Shown here piece by piece: positions 34,927-43,686 of a DNA stretch of 64,000 nucleotides. Numbering within the stretch: the stretch's first letter is position 1; every line of letters begins with the position of its first letter. The notes below the pieces were generated by a model. That model was not told the DNA's origin. It did not search any database and saw nothing but the letters and a program-made list of their open reading frames with translations. This DNA comes from Arthrobacter sp. StoSoilB5 (GTDB lineage: Bacteria > Actinomycetota > Actinomycetes > Actinomycetales > Micrococcaceae), in the NCBI RefSeq assembly GCF_019977235.1, contig NZ_AP024646.1:3100001-3164000 (forward strand), in the 5' to 3' direction. Made by a program: the position numbers and the translations under genes.

Positions 34927-36098
34927 TGGCGCGGGCCAGGCAGCGGTGGCTGCCAGCTCTCCTGGTTCCCCTTGCACTGGCGCTGGCGGCGCTCATCGGC
35001 TCCGTCCAGGCCGGCGCGACCGTTTCCCTGCCGCCCAAAACGGCGGATGAGATCCTGGCCATGATCGCCCGTACGGAGGTGCGCGCTTTATCCGGCACTG
35101 TGGTGCAAACCGCTGAGTTGGGGTTGCCTGAAGTTCCCACAGCTGGCCCGGGAATCGTACCTGGAGCCACTTCGGCGCTTGAACTGCTCACAGGATCACA
35201 CACCGCGCGCGTTTATCTGGACGGCCCCTCCAAAGCCAAACTGCAAATCCTGGACAGGATGGCCGAACGTGACTTTGTGGTCAATGGCGGCGATGCGTGG
35301 TTCTACAATTCCGCGGACAACAGCGCTACGCATCTAAACGTCCCTGTGCCCTCATTGGCCGAGCGGGGGGAATCCCTTCCAAGCGAATCAACGCGTCCTG
35401 ACATTCCCACTCCGGAGGCAATGGCCAGTCACTTCCTGTCAGCCATTGATTCCAGCACTGAAGTTACGGTGGGCGAAGCTTCTACGGTTGCGGGTCGCAG
35501 CGCGTACCGGTTGAGCCTGCTGCCGCGCAGTGACGGGACCTTGGTTGATTCTGTGTCGATCGACGTCGACTCCGAATCTGGATTGCCACTGGGCGTCGAG
35601 GTTCGCGCGAAGGGCCAGCCGGAGCCTGCATATTCACTTGCCTATACCGAGGTGAACCTTTCCACCCCGGACGCCGCTTTGTTTAACTTCACCCCGCCGG
35701 TCGGCGCAACTGTCACAGAGATGCCGGTTCCCACCAAGCCATTGCCGCCTACGATGCAAGGGCCCACTGCTCCTGTTCCGGATGCCCCCGCCCCTGCCCC
35801 GGATCAACCCGCCCCTGTTCAGCCTGTTCCGGCACCTGAGGCATCAGCCATACCGGCGCTCCCCCGCCACGGCGGTTCAGTGACCGGCGAAGGCTGGGCC
35901 ACTGTGATCGGCTTCCCTGCTGGAACGGCGCCCGCCGAACTCACCTCCAACCCCCAGCTCGCCCAAGCGCTGCAACCCGTCAGCGGCGGACGGGCACTGA
36001 CAACGTCGCTGGTGAGCGTCCTTATTCTCGACGACGGCCGCGTATTTGCGGGCTTGGTGCCTTTGGACCGGCTGGAATCAGCCGCTGCAGCCCAATGA
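34926..36098 (+). CDS. Secreted LolA/RseB-like lipoprotein-carrier-fold protein
   Basis: A 390-residue exported protein. An N-terminal signal peptide (residues 1-32, RWLPALLVPLALALAALIGS) ends near VQAGA. Residues 35-265 fit the LolA/RseB half-barrel fold (ILAMIARTEVRALSGTVVQT, AYRLSLLPRSDGTLVDSVSI, LSTPDAALFNFTPP). A Pro-rich linker (PVPDAPAPAPDQPAP) near 285 leads to a C-terminal domain. In actinobacteria such genes often sit beside ABC exporters, as here, hinting at a lipid or envelope-stress role. ATG at 34926 is TAATG-coupled to a uORF; GTG at 34908 is an alternative. Confidence 0.82.
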   Translation: MARARQRWLPALLVPLALALAALIGSVQAGATVSLPPKTADEILAMIARTEVRALSGTVVQTAELGLPEVPTAGPGIVPGATSALELLTGSHTARVYLDGPSKAKLQILDRMAERDFVVNGGDAWFYNSADNSATHLNVPVPSLAERGESLPSESTRPDIPTPEAMASHFLSAIDSSTEVTVGEASTVAGRSAYRLSLLPRSDGTLVDSVSIDVDSESGLPLGVEVRAKGQPEPAYSLAYTEVNLSTPDAALFNFTPPVGATVTEMPVPTKPLPPTMQGPTAPVPDAPAPAPDQPAPVQPVPAPEASAIPALPRHGGSVTGEGWATVIGFPAGTAPAELTSNPQLAQALQPVSGGRALTTSLVSVLILDDGRVFAGLVPLDRLESAAAAQ

Positions 36099-36138
36099 CT
36101 GGCCGTTCAATGATCGCCGCCCCTATGATCGGCGACCT

Positions 36139-37113
36139 GTGACGGAGGTCCGTGAAACTGCTCCCGCCACCCCATCGATTGACCTTGCCATAGAAACCCA
36201 TGGCCTGGTGAAGCGTTTTGGCCGCCGTTCTGCGGTGGACGGCATTGATCTTGCCGTCCCCCGCGGCGCGGTGTTCGGCTTCCTGGGTCCCAACGGTTCG
36301 GGAAAAACCACCACCATCCGCGTTTTACTTGGCCTGGCTTCAGCGAACAGTGGCGAAATACGCGTTCTGGGCAAGGAGATGCCGCAGCAGTTGGCTTCGG
36401 TGTTGCCCGAGGTGGGCGCGCTGGTGGAGGGGCCGGGCTTCTATCCGTTTCTTTCCGGAGCGGCCAATCTCCTGCGGCTGGACTCCGCAGACCGCCATGC
36501 CTCCTCGTCCACCCGACGCCAGCGCGTCAACGAGGCACTGGACCGCGTTGGCCTGGGCCACGCTGCGGGGAAGAAAGTACGGGCCTACTCACTGGGGATG
36601 AAACAGCGCCTGGGGCTCGCCAACGCCATGCTCCGGCCACGGGAACTGCTGGTGCTTGACGAACCAACCAATGGGCTTGACCCCCAAGGGACCCGGGAGG
36701 TGCGCGGCCTGGTGCGCTCCCTGGCCGCCGGCGGGACCACCGTCTTCGTTTCCAGCCACCTCTTGGCCGAGGTGGAACAGATGTGCACCCATGTGGGGGT
36801 CATGAGCGCCGGGCGGCTGGTGGCCCAAGGACCGTTGGATGAACTGCGGTCTGCCGGACAAGCGCACGTTCTGGTGCGAACGCCCGACGTCGAACATGCT
36901 GTCCGTGTCCTGGCCCGCCTGGGTTTGGTTCCCGGCGAAGCGCCTGGCCGCGGCCTGGTCCAGGGAACCGGCTTGGACGGCGTTGAGCCCGAAGAGATCG
37001 TTGCCGCCTTGGTGGCCGAGGGCGTCCGCGTCCGGGGTTTCTCCGTGGAGAACGCAAGCCTGGAAGAGCGGTTCGTGTCCCTGACAGGAGAGGGGTTTGA
37101 CGTTGTTGGCTGA
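36139..37113 (+). CDS. ABC transporter ATP-binding protein
   Basis: A 324-residue ATPase. Walker A GPNGSGKTT is near residue 52, signature YSLGMKQRLGLA near 150, Walker B ELLVLDEPTNGLDPQG near 170 and H-loop VFVSSHLLAEVEQM near 202. The C-terminal 90 residues form the extra domain seen in CcmA/DrrA-like exporters. GTG at 36139 was chosen because no upstream start in frame is plausible. It overlaps the permease start by 17 bases and follows the LolA-like gene, suggesting a three-gene unit. Cargo is unknown. Confidence 0.9.
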   Translation: MTEVRETAPATPSIDLAIETHGLVKRFGRRSAVDGIDLAVPRGAVFGFLGPNGSGKTTTIRVLLGLASANSGEIRVLGKEMPQQLASVLPEVGALVEGPGFYPFLSGAANLLRLDSADRHASSSTRRQRVNEALDRVGLGHAAGKKVRAYSLGMKQRLGLANAMLRPRELLVLDEPTNGLDPQGTREVRGLVRSLAAGGTTVFVSSHLLAEVEQMCTHVGVMSAGRLVAQGPLDELRSAGQAHVLVRTPDVEHAVRVLARLGLVPGEAPGRGLVQGTGLDGVEPEEIVAALVAEGVRVRGFSVENASLEERFVSLTGEGFDVVG

Positions 37114-37957
37114 AAGTTCCGCCCCGCCGGTCCGGCCCGGGATCGGGTGGGCATTGCTTGGCTCCGAATTGTCCGTACTGTTTCGCCGCCTCCGGACCTG
37201 GGCCATGCTGTTGGCCCTCGCCGCTGTTCCCATCCTCATTGCGATTGCCGTCAAGCTCTCATCCCGGCCCGCGACGCCTGGCCGCGGTCCACTGTTTCTG
37301 GACCGCATCACACAGAACGGCCTGTTTGTCGCTGTGACGGCCCTGGTGGTTTGTGTCCCGCTGTTCCTGCCGCTCACCATCGGCGTGGTGGCCGGCGACA
37401 CCGTCGCCGGAGAGGCCAACCTGGGAACTTTGCGGTATCTGCTCCTGGCACCGGCGGGGCGCATCCGCCTGCTCCTGGTCAAGTACGCCGGGGCCGTTGC
37501 TTTCTGCTGTGCCGCTACAGCCACCGTCGCAGCGGCGGGTACCTTGGCCGGCGTCGTGTTCTTCCCCATCGGTCCTGTCACACTGCTGTCCGGTGACACG
37601 ATCGGGGTAAGCGAGTCAGCGCTGCGGTCACTGTTGATCGCTGCCTACATCACGGTTTCGCTGTTGGGCTTGTCCGCGATCGGGCTGCTCATTTCTACTT
37701 TTACGGACGTCCCGGTGGGGGCGATGGCCGCGACCATCGTCCTCTCGGTGGTATCGCAAGTGCTGGACAACCTGCCACAACTGGAATGGCTGCACCCTTG
37801 GCTGTTCAGCCACCATTGGCTTGGGTTCGCCGACATCCTGCGGCAACCGATCTCCTGGACGTCGTTTGGAGAAAACGCGCTGCTCCAAGCCGGCTACATT
37901 GCCGTCTGCGGCGCACTGGCTTACGGGAAGTTCTCCACCAAGGACATCCTGTCCTAG
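37097..37957 (+). CDS. ABC-2-type transporter permease
   Basis: A 286-residue membrane protein with about six TM segments and a large loop after the first (AVPILIAIAVKLSSRP). GVVAGDTVAGEANLGTLRYL near residue 98 is the usual coupling region of ABC-2 permeases. The TTG start at 37097 has a strong CAGGAGAGG and overlaps the ATPase gene. It forms an exporter with that ATPase. Last of its operon; the following gene has its own promoter. Confidence 0.87.
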   Translation: MTLLAESSAPPVRPGIGWALLGSELSVLFRRLRTWAMLLALAAVPILIAIAVKLSSRPATPGRGPLFLDRITQNGLFVAVTALVVCVPLFLPLTIGVVAGDTVAGEANLGTLRYLLLAPAGRIRLLLVKYAGAVAFCCAATATVAAAGTLAGVVFFPIGPVTLLSGDTIGVSESALRSLLIAAYITVSLLGLSAIGLLISTFTDVPVGAMAATIVLSVVSQVLDNLPQLEWLHPWLFSHHWLGFADILRQPISWTSFGENALLQAGYIAVCGALAYGKFSTKDILS

Positions 37958-37965
37958 CTTTGCCG

Positions 37966-37971
37966 TAGGCT
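37966..37971 (+). promoter_or_regulatory. -10 hexamer TAGGCT of the YrdC-family gene
   Basis: TAGGCT, CTCTCC, then ATG at 37978: the six-base spacing again predicts a leaderless mRNA. Confidence 0.5.
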
Positions 37972-37977
37972 CTCTCC

Positions 37978-38598
37978 ATGGCCAGATTCTTTGACGTCCA
38001 CCCTGAAGATCCGCAACCACGCGCCATCGGCCAAGTGGTTAACATGCTGCAAAGCGGCGGGCTGATCGCCTACCCTACCGACTCCTGCTACGCCTTGGGC
38101 GCCCAGATCGGAAACAGGGAAGCATTGGATCGCATCCGGACCATCCGGCAATTGGACGACAAACACCACTTCACCTTGGTCTGCAAGGATTTCGCCCAGA
38201 TGGGGCAGTTCGTGATGATCGATAACGATGTTTTCCGGAGCATCAAGGCCGTCACCCCGGGCAGTTACACCTTCATCCTCCCGGCCACCCGTGAGGTTCC
38301 CAAGCGCCTGCTACACCCGAAGAAGAAGACAGTAGGCGTGCGCATTCCAGATCACAAAGTGGTCCAGGCGCTCCTTGCCGAACTCGGTGAACCATTGCTT
38401 TCCAGCACGCTCCTGCTGCCTGACCAGGAAGAGCCCCTGACCCAAGGCTGGGAAATCAAGGAACGGCTGGACAATGAAGTAGACGCAGTGATCGATTCCG
38501 GCGATACCGGTTCAGAGCCCACCACAGTGATCGACTTCTCCAGCGGCGTTGCGGAAGTAGTTCGCCGCGGAACGGGCGATCCTTCACGATTCGAATAA
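37978..38598 (+). CDS. YrdC/YciO-type (Sua5-related) protein
   Basis: A 206-residue single YrdC domain. Segments are GGLIAYPTDSCYALGAQIGN near residue 28, RIRTIRQLDDKHHFTLVCKD near 51, PGSYTFILPATREVPKRLL near 88 and KKKTVGVRIPDHKVVQALL near 112. Sua5/YrdC enzymes form threonylcarbamoyl-AMP for tRNA t6A37; this sequence is nearer the YciO branch, whose role in t6A is weaker or uncertain. It converges with the serine-hydrolase homologue, 21 bases apart. Confidence 0.87.
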   Translation: MARFFDVHPEDPQPRAIGQVVNMLQSGGLIAYPTDSCYALGAQIGNREALDRIRTIRQLDDKHHFTLVCKDFAQMGQFVMIDNDVFRSIKAVTPGSYTFILPATREVPKRLLHPKKKTVGVRIPDHKVVQALLAELGEPLLSSTLLLPDQEEPLTQGWEIKERLDNEVDAVIDSGDTGSEPTTVIDFSSGVAEVVRRGTGDPSRFE

Positions 38599-38619
38599 GT
38601 CCCTGGTCGGGCTACCGGT

Positions 38620-39747
38620 TCATCGGAAGTGGAAACGGCAACTCGCGTTCAAAGCAACCTGGGCAAGTCCCGTCATTTCCAAAGCGATGGGCGAGGGTTG
38701 CGTGGTCAAGGGCAGCGGCGGGTAGGCCACGGAAATGGTGAGCTGGCGGTTTCCATCTGCACTGCTGATTGAGATGGTGCCAAAGCCGGGTACATCACCT
38801 GAATGGCCGTAATAGAAGCCGTTGGTGCACCTGTCCTTCCAGTGGTCCAGGCCTAGCCCGTAATCGGCGAAGACCGAACCCTTCATCTCCACGAGGCTGT
38901 CCGGTAACAGCAGCCGCCCCTCAAGCAACGCGGCGTAGAAGGCGTTGATGTCGGCCACGCTGGCTATCACGCCCTCGGAAACCGGGCCACCTTGCTGCGA
39001 GGAACGCGTGACGTCCACAGTTTGGTTCCCCACCAGGGCATAACCATGGACCAAGGTGTCTGGGAGGGGGTCCCCGTCCAACACCATGGTTGAGTGCAAA
39101 TCCAGGGGATCAAGGATGTCCGCCCGCAGCACCTCGGCGAGAGGAACGCCCCGGAGCCGCTCCACCAGGAAACCGAGGACTGCGTAGTCCGAAAGTCCCC
39201 CGGCAAAGGGAATCCCCGTGGTGTGGCCCAGCAAGCGCCGGACTGTTACCGATGCTGGCTCTGGCGGCAGGAGGGCCTCGATCCCCGGCAGGTATTTGGC
39301 GATGGAATCTTCAAGTACCAGCCGGCCTTCTTCCACAAGCTTCAGCACCGAAACCGCCACCATGCTCCGGGTCAGCCCTCCCACGCGGATGGGATCACCC
39401 GGTTGCACGGGAGCACCACCGTCAAGGCTCCTAACGCCGGCAGCGTGCGTCCACACTTGTGTGTCGGCTTTGGCCTCCATCACCACCGCCGGTGCACCGT
39501 GCTGGAGCATCTCCCGGCTAAAGAGCTCCAAAGTTGCCTGCAACTCGCGGAAGGCCGCTGTTGCTGGTGGCGAGGGTGATGCCGCTATGGAGGGTGGTGA
39601 GGCAGGCGCCGTGGGAGGTACCGCCGTCGAGCTTGTCACTGGTGCCGGCGGCAGCGGGCTTGGCCGCGGTTCACCAGTGCAGCCAGCAAGGATCAGGCCG
39701 CACACGAGCACTGCGGTAAAAATACCCCTCCGTGAACCTGAATGCAC
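38620..39747 (-). CDS. Serine-hydrolase (beta-lactamase-fold) lipoprotein lacking catalytic residues
   Basis: A 375-residue exported protein. Signal peptide and lipobox LAGC are near residue 22, with a Pro/Ser/Thr linker to about 65. The rest aligns with class C/penicillin-binding serine hydrolases, but where the family has SxxK the sequence reads GLTR (DPIRVGGLTRSMVAV), and the YxN position reads LSD. The third motif is intact (YYGHSGDVPGFG). Loss of both Ser and Lys suggests a non-catalytic binding protein. GTG at 39747 has AGGAG five bases upstream, so this start was chosen over the longer frame. It follows ligD on the same strand. Confidence 0.82.
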   Translation of the reverse strand: MHSGSRRGIFTAVLVCGLILAGCTGEPRPSPLPPAPVTSSTAVPPTAPASPPSIAASPSPPATAAFRELQATLELFSREMLQHGAPAVVMEAKADTQVWTHAAGVRSLDGGAPVQPGDPIRVGGLTRSMVAVSVLKLVEEGRLVLEDSIAKYLPGIEALLPPEPASVTVRRLLGHTTGIPFAGGLSDYAVLGFLVERLRGVPLAEVLRADILDPLDLHSTMVLDGDPLPDTLVHGYALVGNQTVDVTRSSQQGGPVSEGVIASVADINAFYAALLEGRLLLPDSLVEMKGSVFADYGLGLDHWKDRCTNGFYYGHSGDVPGFGTISISSADGNRQLTISVAYPPLPLTTQPSPIALEMTGLAQVALNASCRFHFR

Positions 39748-39761
39748 TCCTGCTCCTGCGG

Positions 39762-40787
39762 TTACTCCTCCTGCTTGCGGGCCCTGCTGGGCTGCACCCG
39801 CATCGGTTCGCCCGGCATCTTGGGAAATTCCGGCGGGAACGGCATTTCGCCCTGGCCGTTCTTGACGTCCCGTTCCCACCATTGCAGAAGGACGTCGATG
39901 TCTCCGGGCTTGTCATGCATGGTGGCCCAGGGGTCGCCTGTTTTCTTCAGTCGATCCGGAACCGTGGCGATGGTGTATTTTGCTGGATCGGCGTTCTCCA
40001 GCTCTTCCCAGGTCAACGGGCACGATACTTGTGCCTGGGGCACGGCACGGGGGCTGTACGCACCAGCAATCGTCCTGTCGCGGTTGGCTTGGTTGAAGTC
40101 CACGAAGATCCTGGTTCCGCGTTCTTCCTTCCACCACGCTGTGGTGACCTTCTCCGGCATCCGGCGCTCCAACTCCCGTCCCGCAGCGATCACTGCGTGG
40201 CGGACTTCCAGGAATTCATGCTTGGGATGGATGGGTGCATATACGTGCAAACCGCGGTTGCCTGAGGTCTTGATGAAGGCCGTCAGCCCGGCTTCGTCAA
40301 GCAACGCACGGAGCTCCTGCGCGGCCGGGATGGCGTCATCGAAGTCGGTTCCAGGCTGGGGATCAAGGTCGATTCGCAGCTGGTCGGGATTATCAGGATC
40401 ATTGGCACGGGAAGCCCACGGATGGAAAACCACGGTGTTCATTTGAGCTGCCCACACGGCGGTGGCCGGTTCGTCTATCACCAACTGCGGATGGGTCCGG
40501 GCGCTTGGATAGGTCACCATGACCGAGCGGACGTAGTCCGGCGCTCCTTTGGGAGGGTTCTTCGAGAAGAACATCTCACCTTCGATGTTGCCCGAGTAGC
40601 GCTGGAGACTGACTGGCCGGTTGCCGTTGGCCGCCACAAAGGCTTCGCCGACGTCCACCAGGTAATTGGCCAGGTCCAGTTTCGTCAGACCTGCCTCAGG
40701 CCACATCACACGGCTTGGACTCGAAATCCTCACTTCGCGGGGCCCTTCGGGGCCGGGCACGGAAACTGTTGCTGATTCGCTCGCCAT
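39762..40787 (-). CDS. ligD: LigD-type primase-polymerase domain, stand-alone
   Basis: A 341-residue archaeo-eukaryotic-primase-type polymerase of bacterial NHEJ. Metal-binding DLD lies in QLRIDLDPQPGTDFDD near residue 138, KTSGNRGLHVYAPI near 168, and RIFVDFNQANRDRTIAGAYS near 225 supplies the third Asp. There is no ligase or nuclease domain, and no ku gene is in the window; LigD parts are commonly split in actinobacteria. ATG at 40787 has TAGCTT and six bases upstream and is preferred to GTG 40793. The downstream serine-hydrolase gene starts 15 bases after the stop. Confidence 0.92.
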   Translation of the reverse strand: MASESATVSVPGPEGPREVRISSPSRVMWPEAGLTKLDLANYLVDVGEAFVAANGNRPVSLQRYSGNIEGEMFFSKNPPKGAPDYVRSVMVTYPSARTHPQLVIDEPATAVWAAQMNTVVFHPWASRANDPDNPDQLRIDLDPQPGTDFDDAIPAAQELRALLDEAGLTAFIKTSGNRGLHVYAPIHPKHEFLEVRHAVIAAGRELERRMPEKVTTAWWKEERGTRIFVDFNQANRDRTIAGAYSPRAVPQAQVSCPLTWEELENADPAKYTIATVPDRLKKTGDPWATMHDKPGDIDVLLQWWERDVKNGQGEMPFPPEFPKMPGEPMRVQPSRARKQEE

Positions 40788-40793
40788 GGCCAC

Positions 40794-40799
40794 AAGCTA
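40794..40799 (-). promoter_or_regulatory. -10 hexamer TAGCTT of the ligD-domain gene
   Basis: On the minus strand TAGCTT, GTGGCC, then ATG at 40787. It predicts a leaderless mRNA. Confidence 0.5.
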
Positions 40800-40899
40800 C
40801 CCCGTGACGGGCGCCCGCGTCAGCATCCCGCGTTCCTTTTTTCCGGTGGCGTGACGTACTGACTGACAGCCCGCGGCCAAACTGCTCCATGATGGATAC

Positions 40900-41565
40900 A
40901 TGCCAAACACTGAAACCGCCCTGACTGTTGCCGTGGGAGACACCAAGGTATCCGGAATCCACGTTCGGCCTGACAAACCGTTCGCAACCCTCGTGGTGGC
41001 CCACGGCGCCGGCGCCGGTAAGGAACACCCCTTCCTGCAGGGTTTTGCCGAAGCGATGGCCGAGGAAGGCGTCAGTACGCTGCGCTTCAATTTCCCCTAC
41101 CGGGAAGCAGGACGACGCTTCCCCGACCGTCCGCCGGCGGCCATTGCGACGTGGCGGGCGGTTATGGAAAAGGCAGCGGAGATCGCCGGCGATGAACCGT
41201 TGTGGGCAGGGGGCAAATCCTTCGGTGGTCGGATGGCCTCCATGGCCGTGGCCGAGGGAATGCCCGCGCGTGGCTTGGTGTATCTCGGCTATCCGCTGCA
41301 CGCACCGGGCAAACCGGAGAAGCTGCGCGATGAACACCTCTACGGGGTAACCGTGCCCATGCTCTTCCTCCAAGGCACACGCGATACCTTCGCGACGCCG
41401 GAACTCCTGGAATCTGTGGTGGCCCGGATTGGCCCGACGGCCACACTCCAGTGGAGCGAAGACGCTGACCATTCGTTCGTGGTCAAGGGCGTTAAGCGCA
41501 GTGCCGCTGAGATAGGCGCCTCACTCGCGCCCGCAGTGGCGGGTTTTCTGAGGGAAAACAGTTGA
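40900..41565 (+). CDS. Alpha/beta hydrolase family protein (KANL3/Tex30-like)
   Basis: A 221-residue small hydrolase. VVAHGAGAGKEHPFLQGFAE near residue 32 holds the oxyanion region, LWAGGKSFGGRMASM near 103 the nucleophile elbow (GKSFGG), FLQGTRDTFATP near 155 the acid, and EDADHSFVVK near 187 the catalytic His. This form matches the KANL3/Tex30 dienelactone-hydrolase-like family of unknown substrate. ATG at 40900 has CATGAT six bases upstream, a weak -10. It converges with EF-G2, four bases apart. Confidence 0.86.
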   Translation: MPNTETALTVAVGDTKVSGIHVRPDKPFATLVVAHGAGAGKEHPFLQGFAEAMAEEGVSTLRFNFPYREAGRRFPDRPPAAIATWRAVMEKAAEIAGDEPLWAGGKSFGGRMASMAVAEGMPARGLVYLGYPLHAPGKPEKLRDEHLYGVTVPMLFLQGTRDTFATPELLESVVARIGPTATLQWSEDADHSFVVKGVKRSAAEIGASLAPAVAGFLRENS

Positions 41566-41569
41566 GGGA

Positions 41570-43654
41570 CTACTTCGGCACCGGTTCGTGACGAAGATAA
41601 GACCGCCGGAAGCGGCCCGTTCCTGCGGTCAGGGCCCTAAGTTCCACGGCGTAGCGTAGAAGTTCCTGATCAGGGACTTCGGCGGTGATCTCCGTACCTT
41701 CGCCGTTGGCTGCCGTAGTGCCGGTGACCCGTCCCCTTCGGCCCGACAAATCACTCATCACCGCCCCCACGTGTTCGTCGGGGACGCTGACCACCACGGC
41801 TGACACGGGCTCCAGCAGCTGGATCTTGGCCGCTGATGCGGCTTCGCGAAGGGCCAACGCACCGGCTGCCTGGAAAGCCGCGTCCGAGGAATCCACGCTG
41901 TGGGTCTTTCCGCCCACCAGGGTGACCTTGATATCCACCACGGGGAACCCAGCCGAAACACCCTTGAGCATCTGGGAGCGCACGCCTTTCTCCACGGAGG
42001 TGACGAAGGTGCCAGGAATAACTCCGCCCACTGTTTTGTCAGCGAATTCAAACCCCTCTCCGCGCGCCAAGGGCTCAACTTCGATGTCGCAGATGGCGAA
42101 CTGTCCATGTCCGCCGGATTGCTTGACGTGCCGGCCATGCCCTGCGGCCTTGCTGGCGAAGGTTTCCCGCAGCGGCGTGATGACCTCCACTGTTTGAAGC
42201 TTGACGCCCTGGCCCCGGAGCCGGTCCAGTATCACCTCGGCATGCGCCTCACCCATGCACCAAAGAATCAACTGGTGGGTGTCCTGGTTGCGTTCCACCC
42301 GAAGCGTCGGATCTGCGGCGACTACCTTCCCGATGCTCTTGGCCAGCGCGTCCTCATCGCTACGGGAGAGGCCTTCGATCGCTATGGGCATCAGCGGCTC
42401 AGGCATGTTCCAGGTTTCGATCAGCAGTGGAGCTTCCTTGTCCGAGACAGTGTCCCCGGTTTCCGCATTTGCCAGCTTGCTGATGGCGCATATGTCACCG
42501 GCGATGCACTGCGAAACCGCCTTCAAGCTCGATCCGACGGGCGAATACAAATGCGTTACCCGTTCATCGCTGTCGTGGTCCTCATGGCCTCTGTCCGCCA
42601 ATCCCCTACCCCCGATGTGGATGGCTGAATCTTCACGAAGGGTCCCGGAAAAGACACGGACCAGGCAAACGCGTCCCAGGAAGGGGTCCACCGTGGTTCG
42701 TACCACCTCGGCGGCGAGACGTCCTGCAGGATCGCAGTCCAGCGGCTTGAGGGACGAGCCATCGAGTTTCATCACGGGCGGAGCGGTGCGTTCCAAAGGC
42801 GAAGGCAAAGCATCAATCATCAGCGCCATGAGCTCGGGAAGCCCCAATCCCGTTTCCGCCGACGTAGCCATCACGGGGAAGAACGAGCCCCTTGCTACTG
42901 CGGTCTCCAGGTCGTTGATGAGATCCTCCAGTGGCAGCTCCTCGCCGCCCAGGTAGCGGTCCATGAGCGTTTCGTCTTCGCTTTCGGCAATAATCCCTTC
43001 AATCAAGGGCCCACGGGCTTCCTCCACTGCGGGATCATCACTGCTGCCGTGGAGCACCCCTGCCAGCTCGCCCCCGGAGGGGAGGTAAAGCGGGAGGACG
43101 GACTCACCGAAAGCTTCCTGGCAACGCACGACGGCGGCGTTGAAGTCCGCGCGTGGGTGGTCCAGGCGGCTGACCACGACAGCGCGCGGCATGCGGATCT
43201 TCTCGCATTCACCCCATAAGGCAATGGTGGCGCCGTCGATGCCGTCCACGGCGGAGACGACAAAGAGGGCCGCGTCAGCGGCCCTCAATCCTGCCCGTAA
43301 TTCGCCCGTGAAATCCGTGTACCCGGGCGTGTCGATCAGGTTCACCTTGACCTCACCCACCAGGATCGGGGCCACTGATAGGGTGACGGATCGCTGCTGA
43401 TGGATGGCCGACGGGTCCGAATCGCTGACTGTGGTTCCTTCGGTGATCGAGCCCATCCTGGTAATCGCCCCGGTCGCCGCCAGCAGCGCCTCCACCAGCA
43501 TTGACTTCCCTGCACCTGAATGTCCCACGAGTGCCACGTTGCGTATCTTGGCAGGATCGGTTGCCGCCAGGGCCGTACCGTTCTCGCTTCGCCGGGTCTC
43601 GGGTGTGCCGGGCCCGGCCGCCTTGGCCGTCTCCCGTGTGCCCTTCGCGGACAT
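41570..43654 (-). CDS. Elongation factor G-like protein EF-G2
   Basis: A 694-residue translational GTPase homologue with an N-terminal tail of about 35 residues. G1 is GHSGAGKS near residue 45, G3 IDTPGYTDF near 110, and the G4 position reads SRLDHPRADF rather than NKxD. Domains II-V follow (EAHAEVILDRL, SGGHGQFAICDIEVEP, VPDEHVGAVMSDLSGRRG). EF-G2 proteins of this class do not replace EF-G in mycobacteria; their role is unsettled. ATG at 43654 follows AGGAGG. Two GTTCGAAC palindromes lie upstream. Confidence 0.9.
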   Translation of the reverse strand: MSAKGTRETAKAAGPGTPETRRSENGTALAATDPAKIRNVALVGHSGAGKSMLVEALLAATGAITRMGSITEGTTVSDSDPSAIHQQRSVTLSVAPILVGEVKVNLIDTPGYTDFTGELRAGLRAADAALFVVSAVDGIDGATIALWGECEKIRMPRAVVVSRLDHPRADFNAAVVRCQEAFGESVLPLYLPSGGELAGVLHGSSDDPAVEEARGPLIEGIIAESEDETLMDRYLGGEELPLEDLINDLETAVARGSFFPVMATSAETGLGLPELMALMIDALPSPLERTAPPVMKLDGSSLKPLDCDPAGRLAAEVVRTTVDPFLGRVCLVRVFSGTLREDSAIHIGGRGLADRGHEDHDSDERVTHLYSPVGSSLKAVSQCIAGDICAISKLANAETGDTVSDKEAPLLIETWNMPEPLMPIAIEGLSRSDEDALAKSIGKVVAADPTLRVERNQDTHQLILWCMGEAHAEVILDRLRGQGVKLQTVEVITPLRETFASKAAGHGRHVKQSGGHGQFAICDIEVEPLARGEGFEFADKTVGGVIPGTFVTSVEKGVRSQMLKGVSAGFPVVDIKVTLVGGKTHSVDSSDAAFQAAGALALREAASAAKIQLLEPVSAVVVSVPDEHVGAVMSDLSGRRGRVTGTTAANGEGTEITAEVPDQELLRYAVELRALTAGTGRFRRSYLRHEPVPK

Positions 43655-43686
43655 GAGCACCTCCTGGTGTCGTATCCAAGCTCGAA

